Positions 1-12,243 of a stretch of DNA of 64,000 nucleotides are shown here, one piece after another. This DNA comes from Sacculina carcini (Eukaryota; Arthropoda; Thecostraca; Sacculinidae). The first letter of the stretch is position 1. Each line of letters begins with the position of its first letter. The stretch is from assembly GCA_916048095.2 (NCBI GenBank), contig OU696596.1, positions 558,001-622,000 on the forward strand, read 5' to 3'. Below the pieces are notes generated by a model. The model searched no databases. It saw nothing but the letters and a program-made list of their open reading frames with translations, and was not told the origin of the DNA. The translations under genes were made by a program, and so were the position numbers.

Positions 1-220
1 GTGTGCCCTAAGTGTTACCTAAGTGTACCCTTAGTGTTACCTAAGTGTTACCTAAGTGTTAACTAAGTGTTACTCAAGTGTTACCTAAGTGTTACCTAAG
101 TGTTACCTAAGTGTGCCCTAAGTTTTACCTAAGTGTACCCTTAGTGTTACCTAAGTGTTACCTAAGTGTTAACTAAGTGTTACTTAAGTGTTACCTAAGT
201 GTTACCTAAGTGTTACCTAA
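1..220. repeat. Tandem duplication of a 10-unit block (110 bp x 2)
   Basis: Copy 1 (1-110) and copy 2 (111-220) share the unit order B, A, F, A, A, C, a G-type unit, A, A, A. They differ at two bases: position 14 is G where 124 is T, and position 75 is C where 185 is T. The G-type unit is GTGTTACTCAA at 67 and GTGTTACTTAA at 177. The same C then G-type then D neighbourhood recurs through the array, for example at 2003, 4742 and 5534. From 221 the pattern turns into plain A-B alternation. Confidence 0.9.
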
Positions 221-308
221 GTGTGCCCTAAGTGTTACCTAAGTGTGCCCTAAGTGTTACCTAAGTGTGCCCTAAGTGTTACCTAAGTGTTACCTAAGTG
301 TTACCTAA

Positions 309-968
309 GTGTTACCTAAGTGTGCCCTAAGTGTTACCTAAGTGTGCCCTAAGTGTTACCTAAGTGTGCCCTAAGTGTTACCTAAGTGTGCCCTAATTGT
401 TACCTAAGTGTGCCCTAAGTGTTACCTAAGTGTGCCCTAAGTGTTACCTAAGTGTGCCCTAAGTGTTACCTAAGTGTGCTCTAAGTGTTACCTAAGTGTG
501 CCCTAAGTGTTACCTAAGTGTGCCCTAAGTGTTACCTAAGTGTACCCTAAGTGTTACCTAAGTGTGGCCTAAGTGTTACCTAAGTGTGCCCCAAGTGTTA
601 CCTAAGTGTGCCCTAAGTGTTAACTAAGTGTTACCTGAGTGTGCCCTAAGTGTTACCTAAGTGTACCCTAAGTGTTACCTAAGAGTTACCTAAGTGTTAC
701 ATAAGTGTTACCTAAGTGTGCCCTAAGTGTTACCTAAGTGTTACCTAAGTGTTACCTAAGTGTTACCTAAGTGTGCCCTAAGTGTTACCTAAGTGTGCCC
801 TAAATGTTACCCAAGTGTTACCTAAGTGTGCCCTAAGTGTTACCTAAGTGTGCCCTAAGTGTTACCTAAGTGTGTCCTAACTGTTACCTAAGTGTGCCCT
901 AACTGTTACCTAAGTGTGCCCTAAGTTTTACCTAAGTGTGCCCTAAGTGTTACCTAAGTGTGCCCTAA
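309..968. repeat. 60-unit segment, copied 2,860 bp downstream at 3169-3828
   Basis: Landmarks Q (397), I (474), M (683), the unit ATGTTACCCAA (804) and T (870) reappear exactly 2,860 bp later at 3257, 3334, 3543, 3664 and 3730. Differences include unit 320 (B) against 3180 (I), and 749 (A) against 3609 (B). Outside these limits the unit order no longer agrees: 298 is A against 3158 B, and 969 is A against 3829 C. Confidence 0.85.
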
Positions 969-1419
969 GTGTTACCTAAGTGTGCCCTAAGTGTTACCTA
1001 AGTGTGCCCTAAGTGTTACCTAAGTGTGCCCTAAGTGTTACCTAAGTGTGCCCTAAGTGTTACCTAAGTGTGCCCTAAGTGTTACCTAAGTGTGCCCTAA
1101 GTGTTACCTAAGTGTGCTTTAAGTGTTACCTAAGTGTGCCCTAAGTGTTACCTAAGTGTGCCCTAAGTGTTACCTAAGTGTACCCTAAGTGTTACCCAAG
1201 TGTGGCCTAAGTGTTACCTAAGTGTGCCCCAAGTGTTACCTAAGTGTGCCCTAAGTGTTAACTAAGTGTTACCTAAGTGTGCCCTAAGTGTTACCTAAGT
1301 GTACCATAAGTGTTACCTAAGTGTTACCTAAGTGTTACCTAAGTGTTACCTAAGTGTTACCTAAGTGTTACATATGTGTTACCTAAGTGTGCCCTAAGTG
1401 TTACCTAAGTGTGCGCTAA
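969..1419. repeat. Satellite stretch of mostly A-B dimers with S, O, K and W variants
   Basis: This part is mainly alternating A and B. It carries the variants S (GTGTGCTTTAA, near 1112), O near 1200, K near 1310, a GTGTTACATAT unit at 1365 and the CpG-bearing W unit at 1409. The order S, O, H, C, K, run of A, GTGTTACATAT, W is the same cassette seen around 34, 46, 51, 54 and 59 kb. Here the unit before GTGTTACATAT is a plain A rather than M. There is nothing but satellite sequence. Confidence 0.8.
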
Positions 1420-4400
1420 GTGTTACCTAAGTGTTACCTAAGTGTGCCCTAAGTGTTACCTAAGTGTGCCCTAAGTGTTACCTAAGTGTGCCCTAAGTGT
1501 TACCTAAGTGTGCCCTAAGTGTTACCCAAGTGTGCCCTAAGTGTTACCTAAGTGTGCCCCAAGTGTTACCTAAGTGTGCCCCAAGTGTTACCTAAGTGTG
1601 CCCTAAGTCTTAACTAAGTGTTACCTAAATGTGCCCTAAGTGTTACCTAAGTGTGCCCTAAGTGTTACCTAAGTGTTACCTAAGTGTTACCTAAGTGTTA
1701 CCTAAGTGTGCCCTAAGTGTTACCTAAGTGTTACCTAAGTGTTACCTAAGTGTTACCTAAGTGTTACCTAAGAGTTACCTAAGTGTTACATATGTGTTAC
1801 CTAAGTGTGCCCTAAGTGTTACCTAAGTGTGCGCTAAGTGTTACCTAAGTGTTACCTAAGTGTGCCCTAAGTGTTACCTAAGTGTGCCCTAACTGTTACC
1901 TAAGTGTGCCCTAACTGTTACCTAAGTGTGCCCTAAGTGTTACCTAAGTGTGCCCTAAGTGTTACCTAAGTGTACCCTTAGTGTTACCTAAGTGTTACCT
2001 AAGTGTTAACTAAGTGTTACTCAAGTGTTACCCAAGTGTGCCCTAAGTGTTACCTAAGTGTGCCCTAAGTGTTACCTAAGTGTGCCCTAAGTGTTACCTA
2101 AGTGTACCCTAAGTGTTACCTAAGTGTTACCTAAGTGTTACCTAAGTGTTACCTAAGTGTTACCTAAGTGTTACCCAAGTGTTACCTAAGTGTGCCCTAA
2201 GTGTTACCTAAGTGTGCCCTAAGTGTGCCCTAAGTGTTACCTAAGTGTACCCTTAGTGTTACCCAAGTGTTACCTAAGTGTTAACTAAGTGTTACCTAAG
2301 TGTGCCCAAAGTGTTACCTAAGTGTGCCCTAAGTGTTACCTAAGTGTGCCCTAAGTGTTACCTAAGTGTGCCCTAAGTGTTACCCAAGTGTGCCCTAAGT
2401 GTTACCTAAGTGTGCCCCAAGTGTTACCTAAGTGTGCCCCAAGTGTTACCTAAGTGTGCCCTAAGTGTTAACTAAGTGTTACCTAAGTGTGCCCTAAGTG
2501 TTACCTAAGTGTGCCCTAAGTGTTACCTAAGTGTTACCTAAGTGTTACCTAAGTGTTACCTAAGTGTGCCCTAAGTGTTACCCAAGTGTTACCTAAGTGT
2601 TACCTAAGTGTTACCTAAGTGTTACCTAAGTGTTACCTAAGTGTTACCTAAGTGTGCCCTAAGTGTTACCTAAGTGTGCCCTAACTGTTACCTAAGTGTG
2701 CCCTAACTGTTACCTAAGTGTGCCCTAAGTGTTACCTAAGTGTGCCCTAAGTGTTACCTAAGTGTACCCTTAGTGTTACCTAAGTGTTACCTAAGTGTTA
2801 ACTAAGTGTTACTTAAGTGTTACCCAAGTGTGCCCTAAGTGTTACCTAAGTGTGCCCTAAGTGTTACCTAAGTGTGCCCTAAGTGTTACCTAAGTGTACC
2901 CTAAGTGTTACCTAAGTGTTACCTAAGTGTTACCTAAGTGTTACCCAAGTGTTACCTAAGTGTGCCCTAAGTGTTACCTAAGTGTGCCCTAAGTGTGCCC
3001 TAAGTGTTACCTAAGTGTACCCTTAGTGTTACCCAAGTGTTACCTAAGTGTTACCTAAGTGTTACCTAAGTGTGCCCTAAGTGTTACCTAAGTGTGCCCT
3101 AAGTGTTACCTAAGTGTGCCCTAAGTGTTACCCAAGTGTGCCCTAAGTGTTACCTAAGTGTGCCCTAAGTGTTACCTAAGTGTGCTCTAAGTGTTACCTA
3201 AGTGTGCCCTAAGTGTTACCTAAGTGTGCCCTAAGTGTTACCTAAGTGTGCCCTAATTGTTACCTAAGTGTGCCCTAAGTGTTACCTAAGTGTGCCCTAA
3301 GTGTTACCTAAGTGTGCCCTAAGTGTTACCTAAGTGTGCTCTAAGTGTTACCTAAGTGTGCCCTAAGTGTTACCTAAGTGTGCCCTAAGTGTTACCTAAG
3401 TGTACCCTAAGTGTTACCTAAGTGTGGCCTAAGTGTTACCTAAGTGTGCCCCAAGTGTTACCTAAGTGTGCCCTAAGTGTTAACTAAGTGTTACCTGAGT
3501 GTGCCCTAAGTGTTACCTAAGTGTACCCTAAGTGTTACCTAAGAGTTACCTAAGTGTTACATAAGTGTTACCTAAGTGTGCCCTAAGTGTTACCTAAGTG
3601 TTACCTAAGTGTGCCCTAAGTGTTACCTAAGTGTGCCCTAAGTGTTACCTAAGTGTGCCCTAAATGTTACCCAAGTGTTACCTAAGTGTGCCCTAAGTGT
3701 TACCTAAGTGTGCCCTAAGTGTTACCTAAGTGTGTCCTAACTGTTACCTAAGTGTGCCCTAACTGTTACCTAAGTGTGCCCTAAGTGTTACCTAAGTGTG
3801 CCCTAAGTGTTACCTAAGTGTGCCCTAAGTGTTAACTAAGTGTTACCTAAGTGTGCCCTAAGTGTTACCTAAGTGTGCCCTAAGTGTTACCTAAGTGTTA
3901 CCTAAGTGTGCCCCAAGTGTTACCTAAGTGTGCCCCAAGTGTTACCTAAGTGTGCCCTAAGTGTTAACTAAGTGTTACCTAAGTGTGCCCTAAGTGTTAC
4001 CTAAGTGTGCCCTAAGTGTTACCTAAGTGTGCCCTAAGTGTTACCTAAGTGTGCTCTAAGTGTTACCTAAGTGTGCCCTAAGTGTTTCCTAAGTGTGCCC
4101 TAAGTGTTACCTAAGTGTGCCCTAATTGTTACCTAAGTGTGCCCTAAGTGTTACCTAAGTGTTACCTAAGTGTTACCTAAGTGTGCCCTAAGTGTTACCT
4201 AAGTGTGCCCTAATTGTTACCTAAGTGTGCCCTAAGTGTTACCTAAGTGTGCCCTAAGTGTTACCCAAGTGTGCCCTAAGTGTTACCTAAGTGTGCCCCA
4301 AGTGTTACCTAAGTGTGCCCCAAGTGTTACCTAAGTGTGCCCTAAGTCTTAACTAAGTGTTACCTAAATGTGCCCTAAGTGTTACCTAAGTGTGCCCTAA

Positions 4401-6875
4401 GTGTTACCTAAGTGTTACCTAAGTGTTACCTAAGTGTTACCTAAGTGTGCCCTAAGTGTTACCCAAGTGTTACCTAAGTGTTACCTAAGTGTTACCTAAG
4501 TGTTACCTAAGAGTTACCTAAGTGTTACATATGTGTTACCTAAGTGTGCCCTAAGTGTTACCTAAGTGTGCGCTAAGTGTTACCTAAGTGTTACCTAAGT
4601 GTGCCCTAAGTGTTACCTAAGTGTGCCCTAACTGTTACCTAAGTGTGCCCTAACTGTTACCTAAGTGTGCCCTAAGTGTTACCTAAGTGTGCCCTAAGTG
4701 TTACCTAAGTGTACCCTTAGTGTTACCTAAGTGTTACCTAAGTGTTAACTAAGTGTTACTCAAGTGTTACCCAAGTGTGCCCTAAGTGTTACCTAAGTGT
4801 GCCCTAAGTGTTACCTAAGTGTGCCCTAAGTGTTACCTAAGTGTACCCTAAGTGTTACCTAAGTGTTACCTAAGTGTTACCTAAGTGTTACCTAAGTGTT
4901 ACCTAAGTGTTACCCAAGTGTTACCTAAGTGTGCCCTAAGTGTTACCTAAGTGTGCCCTAAGTGTGCCCTAAGTGTTACCTAAGTGTACCCTTAGTGTTA
5001 CCCAAGTGTTACCTAAGTGTTAACTAAGTGTTACCTAAGTGTGCCCAAAGTGTTACCTAAGTGTGCCCTAAGTGTTACCTAAGTGTGCCCTAAGTGTTAC
5101 CTAAGTGTGCCCTAAGTGTTACCCAAGTGTGCCCTAAGTGTTACCTAAGTGTGCCCCAAGTGTTACCTAAGTGTGCCCCAAGTGTTACCTAAGTGTGCCC
5201 TAAGTGTTAACTAAGTGTTACCTAAGTGTGCCCTAAGTGTTACCTAAGTGTGCCCTAAGTGTTACCTAAGTGTTACCTAAGTGTTACCTAAGTGTTACCT
5301 AAGTGTGCCCTAAGTGTTACCCAAGTGTTACCTAAGTGTTACCTAAGTGTTACCTAAGTGTTACCTAAGTATTACCTAAGTGTTACCTAAGTGTGCCCTA
5401 AGTGTTACCTAAGTGTGCCCTAACTGTTACCTAAGTGTGCCCTAACTGTTACCTAAGTGTGCCCTAAGTGTTACCTAAGTGTTCCCTAAGTGTTACCTAA
5501 GTGTTCCCTTAGTGTTACCTAAGTGTTACCTAAGTGTTAACTAAGTGTTACTTAAGTGTTACCCAAGTGTGCCCTAAGTGTTACCTAAGTGTGCCCTAAG
5601 TGTTACCTAAGTGTGCCCTAAGTGTTACCTAAGTGTACCCTAAGTGTTACCTAAGTGTTACCTAAGTGTTACCTAAGTGTTACCCAAGTGTTACCTAAGT
5701 GTGCCCTAAGTGTTACCTAAGTGTGCCCTAAGTGTGCCCTAAGTGTTACCTAAGTGTACCCTTAGTGTTACCCAAGTGTTACCTAAGTGTTACCTAAGTG
5801 TTACCTAAGTGTGCCCTAAGTGTTACCTAAGTGTGCCCTAAGTGTTACCTAAGTGTGCCCTAAGTGTTACCCAAGTGTGCCCTAAGTGTTACCTAAGTGT
5901 GCCCTAAGTGTTACCTAAGTGTGCTCTAAGTGTTACCTAAGTGTGCCCTAAGTGTTACCTAAGTGTGCCCTAAGTGTTACCTAAGTGTGCCCTAATTGTT
6001 ACCTAAGTGTGCCCTAAGTGTTACCTAAGTGTGCCCTAAGTGTTACCTAAGTGTGCCCTAAGTGTTACCTAAGTGTGCTCTAAGTGTTACCTAAGTGTGC
6101 CCTAAGTGTTACCTAAGTGTGCCCTAAGTGTTACCTAAGTGTACCCTAAGTGTTACCTAAGTGTGGCCTAAGTGTTACCTAAGTGTGCCCCAAGTGTTAC
6201 CTAAGTGTGCCCTAAGTGTTAACTAAGTGTTACCTGAGTGTGCCCTAAGTGTTACCTAAGTGTACCCTAAGTGTTACCTAAGAGTTACCTAAGTGTTACA
6301 TAAGTGTTACCTAAGTGTGCCCTAAGTGTTACCTAAGTGTTACCTAAGTGTGCCCTAAGTGTTACCTAAGTGTGCCCTAAGTGTTACCTAAGTGTGCCCT
6401 AAATGTTACCCAAGTGTTACCTAAGTGTGCCCTAAGTGTTACCTAAGTGTGCCCTAAGTGTTACCTAAGTGTGTCCTAACTGTTACCTAAGTGTGCCCTA
6501 ACTGTTACCTAAGTGTGCCCTAAGTGTTACCTAAGTGTGCCCTAAGTGTTACCTAAGTGTGCCCTAAGTGTTAACTAAGTGTTACCTAAGTGTGCCCTAA
6601 GTGTTACCTAAGTGTGCCCTAAGTGTTACCTAAGTGTTACCTAAGTGTGCCCCAAGTGTTACCTAAGTGTGCCCCAAGTGTTACCTAAGTGTGCCCTAAG
6701 TGTTAACTAAGTGTTACCTAAGTGTGCCCTAAGTGTTACCTAAGTGTGCCCTAAGTGTTACCTAAGTGTGCTCTAAGTGTTACCTAAGTGTGCCCTAAGT
6801 GTTACCTAAGTGTGCCCTAAGTGTTACCTAAGTGTGCCCTAATTGTTACCTAAGTGTGCCCTAAGTGTTACCTAA
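1420..6875. repeat. Two tandem copies of a 249-unit higher-order block (2,739 and 2,717 bp)
   Basis: Copy 1 is 1420-4158 and copy 2 is 4159-6875. Landmark pairs 2,739 bp apart include GTCTTAACTAA (1607/4346), M (1772/4511), GTGTTACTCAA (2014/4753), M (3543/6282), ATGTTACCCAA (3664/6403), T (3730/6469) and C (3961/6700). Copy 2 then lacks one A-B dimer (22 bp): I at 4049 matches 6766 and Q at 4126 matches 6843, both 2,717 bp apart. Single-base differences include R at 4082 against A at 6799, Q at 4214 against B-dimer A at 1475, and two units of copy 2 (5479, 5501) with T at unit position 5. Confidence 0.9.
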
Positions 6876-8041
6876 GTGTGCCCTAAGTGTTACCTAAGTG
6901 TGCCCTAAGTGTTACCTAAGTGTGCTCTAAGTGTTACCTAAGTGTGCCCTAAGTGTTACCTAAGTGTGCCCTAAGTGTTACCTAAGTGTACCCTAAGTGT
7001 TACCTAAGTGTGGCCTAAGTGTTACCTAAGTGTGCCCCAAGTGTTACCTAAGTGTGCCCTAAGTGTTAACTAAGTGTTACCTGAGTGTGCCCTAAGTGTT
7101 ACCTAAGTGTACCCTAAGTGTTACCTAAGAGTTACCTAAGTGTTACATAAGTGTTACCTAAGTGTGCCCTAAGTGTTACCTAAGTGTTACCTAAGTGTGC
7201 CCTAAGTGTTACCTAAGTGTGCCCTAAGTGTTACCTAAGTGTGCCCTAAATGTTACCCAAGTGTTACCTAAGTGTGCCCTAAGTGTTACCTAAGTGTGCC
7301 CTAAGTGTTACCTAAGTGTGTCCTAACTGTTACCTAAGTGTGCCCTAACTGTTACCTAAGTGTGCCCTAAGTGTTACCTAAGTGTGCCCTAAGTGTTACC
7401 TAAGTGTGCCCTAAGTGTTAACTAAGTGTTACCTAAGTGTGCCCTAAGTGTTACCTAAGTGTGCCCTAAGTGTTACCTAAGTGTTACCTAAGTGTGCCCC
7501 AAGTGTTACCTAAGTGTGCCCCAAGTGTTACCTAAGTGTGCCCTAAGTGTTAACTAAGTGTTACCTAAGTGTGCCCTAAGTGTTACCTAAGTGTGCCCTA
7601 AGTGTTACCTAAGTGTGCCCTAAGTGTTACCTAAGTGTGCTCTAAGTGTTACCTAAGTGTGCCCTAAGTGTTTCCTAAGTGTGCCCTAAGTGTTACCTAA
7701 GTGTGCCCTAATTGTTACCTAAGTGTGCCCTAAGTGTTACCTAAGTGTGCCCTAAGTGTTACCTAAGTGTGCCCTAAGTGTTACCTAAGTGTGCTCTAAG
7801 TGTTACCTAAGTGTGCCCTAAGTGTTACCTAAGTGTACCCTAAGTGTTACCTAAGTGTGGCCTAAGTGTTACCTAAGTGTGCCCCAAGTGTTACCTAAGT
7901 GTGCCCTAAGTGTTAACTAAGTGTTACCTGAGTGTGCCCTAAGTGTTACCTAAATGTACCCTAAGTGTTACCTAAGAGTTACCTATGTGTTACATAAGTG
8001 TTACCTAAGTGTGCCCTAAGTGTTACCTAAGTGTTACCTAA
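5875..8041. repeat. 77-unit block (847 bp) in two full and one partial tandem copies
   Basis: Copies start at 5875, 6722 and 7569. Landmarks step by 847 bp: I 5919/6766, Q 5996/6843, I 6073/6920, O 6161/7008, M 6282/7129/7976, ATGTTACCCAA 6403/7250, T 6469/7316, C 6700/7547. In the third copy a 22-bp insertion moves I and Q to 7635 and 7712 (869-bp shift), and a 22-bp loss restores the 847-bp shift by O at 7855. The third copy also has R at 7668 and the doublet GAGTTACCTAT then L at 7976, which mark later daughters. The block overlaps the second 2,717-bp copy, so duplications are nested. Confidence 0.88.
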
Positions 8042-8272
8042 GTATTACCTAAGTGTTACCTAAGTGTTACCTAAGTGTTACCCAAGTGTTACCTAAGTGT
8101 GCCCTAAGTGTTACCTAAGTGTGCCCTAAGTGTTACCTAAGTGTGCCCTAAGTGTTACCTAAGTGTGCCCTAAGTGTTACCTAAGTGTGCCCTAAGTGTT
8201 AACTAAGTGTTACCTAAGTGTGCTCTAAGTGTTACCTAAGTGTGCCCTAAGTGTTTCCTAAGTGTGCCCTAA

Positions 8273-10065
8273 GTGTTACCCAAGTGTGCCCTAAGTGTTA
8301 CCTAAGTGTGCCCTAAGTGTTACCTAAGTGTGCCCTAAGTGTTACCTAAGTGTACCCTAAGTGTTACCTAAGTGTTACCTAAGTGTTACCTAAGTGTTAC
8401 CCAAGTGTTACCTAAGTGTGCCCTAAGTGTTACCTAAGTGTGCCCTAAGTGTGCCCTAAGTGTTACCTAAGTGTACCCTTAGTGTTACCCAAGTGTTACC
8501 TAAGTGTTACCTAAGTGTTACCTAAGTGTGCCCTAAGTGTTACCTAAGTGTGCCCTAAGTGTTACCTAAGTGTGCCCTAAGTGTTACCCAAGTGTGCCCT
8601 AAGTGTTACCTAAGTGTGCCCTAAGTGTTACCTAAGTGTGCTCTAAGTGTTACCTAAGTGTGCCCTAAGTGTTACCTAAGTGTGCCCTAAGTGTTACCTA
8701 AGTGTGCCCTAATTGTTACCTAAGTGTGCCCTAAGTGTTACCTAAGTGTGCCCTAAGTGTTACCTAAGTGTGCCCTAAGTGTTACCTAAGTGTGCTCTAA
8801 GTGTTACCTAAGTGTGCCCTAAGTGTTACCTAAGTGTGCCCTAAGTGTTACCTAAGTGTACCCTAAGTGTTACCTAAGTGTGGCCTAAGTGTTACCTAAG
8901 TGTGCCCCAAGTGTTACCTAAGTGTGCCCTAAGTGTTAACTAAGTGTTACCTGAGTGTGCCCTAAGTGTTACCTAAGTGTGCCCTAAGTGTTACCTAAGT
9001 GTTACCTAAGTGTTACATAAGTGTTACCTAAGTGTGCCCTAAGTGTTACCTAAGTGTTACCTAAGTGTGCCCTAAGTGTTACCTAAGTGTGCCCTAAGTG
9101 TTACCTAAGTGTGCCCTAAATGTTACCCAAGTGTTACCTAAGTGTGCCCTAAGTGTTACCTAAGTGTGCCCTAAGTGTTACCTAAGTGTGTCCTAACTGT
9201 TACCTAAGTGTGCCCTAACTGTTACCTAAGTGTGCCCTAAGTGTTACCTAAGTGTGCCCTAAGTGTTACCTAAGTGTGCCCTAAGTGTTAACTAAGTGTT
9301 ACCTAAGTGTGCCCTAAGTGTTACCTAAGTGTGCCCTAAGTGTTACCTAAGTGTTACCTAAGTGTGCCCCAAGTGTTACCTAAGTGTGCCCCAAGTGTTA
9401 CCTAAGTGTGCCCTAAGTGTTAACTAAGTGTTACCTAAGTGTGCCCTAAGTGTTACCTAAGTGTGCCCTAAGTGTTACCTAAGTGTGCCCTAAGTGTTAC
9501 CTAAGTGTGCTCTAAGTGTTACCTAAGTGTGCCCTAAGTGTTTCCTAAGTGTGCCCTAAGTGTTACCTAAGTGTGCCCTAATTGTTACCTAAGTGTGCCC
9601 TAAGTGTTACCTAAGTGTGCCCTAAGTGTTACCTAAGTGTGCCCTAAGTGTTACCTAAGTGTGCTCTAAGTGTTACCTAAGTGTGCCCTAAGTGTTACCT
9701 AAGTGTACCCTAAGTGTTACCTAAGTGTGGCCTAAGTGTTACCTAAGTGTGCCCCAAGTGTTACCTAAGTGTGCCCTAAGTGTTAACTAAGTGTTACCTG
9801 AGTGTGCCCTAAGTGTTACCTAAATGTACCCTAAGTGTTACCTAAGTGTTACCTATGTGTTACATAAGTGTTACCTAAGTGTGCCCTAAGTGTTACCTAA
9901 GTGTTACCTAAGTATTACCTAAGTGTTACCTAAGTGTTACCTAAGTGTTACCCAAGTGTTACCTAAGTGTGCCCTAAGTGTTACCTAAGTGTGCCCTAAG
10001 TGTTACCTAAGTGTGCCCTAAGTGTTACCTAAGTGTGCCCTAAGTGTTACCTAAGTGTGCCCTAA
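8273..10065. repeat. Older copy of 5556-8195 with one 77-unit block fewer
   Basis: The left part matches 5556 onward with a 2,717-bp shift (E 5633/8350, F 5754/8471, I 5919/8636, M 6282 with the A at 8999, T 6469/9186). The right part matches 7.1-8.2 kb with a 1,870-bp shift (R 7668/9538, 7976/9846, N 8042/9912). The two shifts differ by exactly 847 bp, one 77-unit block. The upstream region therefore has one more 77-unit copy than this one, a clear copy-number difference between related blocks. Confidence 0.85.
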
Positions 10066-11957
10066 GTGTTACCCAAGTGTGCCCTAAGTGTTACCTAAGT
10101 GTGCCCCAAGTGTTACCTAAGTGTGCCCCAAGTGTTACCTAAGTGTGCCCTAAGTGTTAACTAAGTGTTACCTAAGTGTGCCCTAAGTGTTACCTAAGTG
10201 TGCCCTAAGTGTTACCTAAGTGTGCCCTAAGTGTTACCTAAGTGTGCTCTAAGTGTTACCTAAGTGTGCCCTAAGTGTTTCCTAAGTGTGCCCTAAGTGT
10301 TACCTAAGTGTGCCCTAATTGTTACCTAAGTGTGCCCTAAGTGTTACCTAAGTGTGCCCTAAGTGTTACCTAAGTGTGCCCTAAGTGTTACCTAAGTGTG
10401 CTCTAAGTGTTACCTAAGTGTGCCCTAAGTGTTACCTAAGTGTGCCCTAAGTGTTACCTAAGTGTACCCTAAGTGTTACCTAAGTGTGCCCTAAGTGTTA
10501 CCTAAGTGTGCCCTAAGTGTTACCTAAGTGTGCCCTAAGTGTTAACTAAGTGTTACCTGAGTGTGCCCTAAGTGTTAACTAAGTGTTACTTAAGTGTTAC
10601 CCAAGTGTGCCCTAAGTGTTACCTAAGTGTGCCCTAAGTGTTACCTAAGTGTGCCCTAAGTGTTACCTAAGTGTACCCTAAGTGTTACCTAAGTGTTACC
10701 TAAGTGTTACCCAAGTGTTACCTAAGTGTGCCCTAAGTGTTACCTAAGTGTGCCCTAAGTGTGCCCTAAGTGTTACCTAAGTGTACCCTTAGTGTTACCC
10801 AAGTGTTACCTAAGTGTTACCTAAGTGTTACCTAAGTGTGCCCTAAGTGTTACCTAAGTGTGCCCTAAGTGTTACCTAAGTGTGCCCTAAGTGTTACCCA
10901 AGTGTGCCCTAAGTGTTACCCAAGTGTGCCCTAAGTGTTACCTAAGTGTGCCCTAAGTGTGTCCTAAGTGTTACCTAAGTGTACCCTAAGTGTTACCTAA
11001 GTGTTACCTAAGTGTTACCTAAGTGTTACCTAAGTGTTACCTAAGAGTTACCTAAGTGTTACATAAGTGTTACCTAAGTGTGCCCTAAGTGTTACCTAAG
11101 TGTGCCCTAAGTGTTACCTAAGTGTGCCCTAAGTGTTACCTAAGTGTGCCCTAAGTGTTACCTAAGTGTGCCCTAAGTGTGCCCTAAGTGTTACCTAAGT
11201 GTACCATAAGTGTTACCTAAGTGTTACCTAAGTGTTACCTAAGTGTTACCTAAGTGTTACCTAAGTGTTACCTAAGTGTTACCCAAGTGTTACCTAAGTG
11301 TGCCCTAAGTGTTACCTAAGTGTGCCCTAAGTGTGCCCTAAGTGTTACCTAAGTGTTACCTAAGTGTTACCTAAGTGTTACCTAAGTATTACCTAAGTGT
11401 TACCTAAGTGTGCCCTAAGTGTTACCTAAGTGTGCCCTAACTGTTACCTAAGTGTGCCCTAACTGTTACCTAAGTGTGCCCTAAGTGTTACCTAAGTATG
11501 CCCTAAGTGTTACCTAAGTGTACCCTTAGTGTTACCTAAGTGTTACCTAAGTGTTAACTAAGTGTTACCTAAGTGTTACCCAAGTGTGCCCTAAGTGTTA
11601 CCTAAGTGTGCCCTAAGTGTTACCTAAGTGTGCCCTAAGTGTTACCTAAGTGTACCCTAAGTGTTACCTAAGTGTTACCTAAGTGTTACCCAAGTGTTAC
11701 CTAAGTGTGCCCTAAGTGTTACCTAAGTGTGCCCTAAGTGTGCCCTAAGTGTTACCTAAGTGTACCCTTAGTGTTACCCAAGTGTTACCTAAGTGTTACC
11801 TAAGTGTTACCTAAGTGTGCCCTAAGTGTTACCTAAGTGTGCCCTAAGTGTTACCTAAGTGTGCCCTAAGTGTTACCTAAGTGTGCTTTAAGTGTTACCT
11901 AAGTGTGCCCTAAGTGTTACCTAAGTGTGCCCTAAGTGTTACCTAAGTGTTACCTAA

Positions 11958-12243
11958 GTGTACCCTAAGTGTTACCCAAGTGTGGCCTAAGTGTTACCTA
12001 AGTGTGCCCCAAGTGTTACCTAAGTGTGCCCAAAGTGTTAACTAAGTGTTACCTAAGTGTGCCCTAAGTGTTACCTAAGTGTTACCTAAGTGTGCCCTAA
12101 GTGTTACCTAAGTGTTACCTAAGTGTACCCTAAGTGTTACCCAAGTGTGGCCTAAGTGTTACCTAAGTGTGCCCCAAGTGTTACCTAAGTGTGCCCAAAG
12201 TGTTAACTAAGTGTTACCTAAGTGTGCCCTAAGTGTTACCTAA
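11958..12243. repeat. 15-unit (165-bp) tandem duplication, one full and one partial copy
   Basis: The order E, D, O, A, H, A, J, C, A, B, A begins at 11958 and again at 12123, 165 bp apart; O lies at 11980 and 12145. It is repeated in the second 4,081-bp copy at 16039-16324 (O at 16061 and 16226), so it predates that duplication. The related cassette near 19.9 kb has only one copy. Confidence 0.87.
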
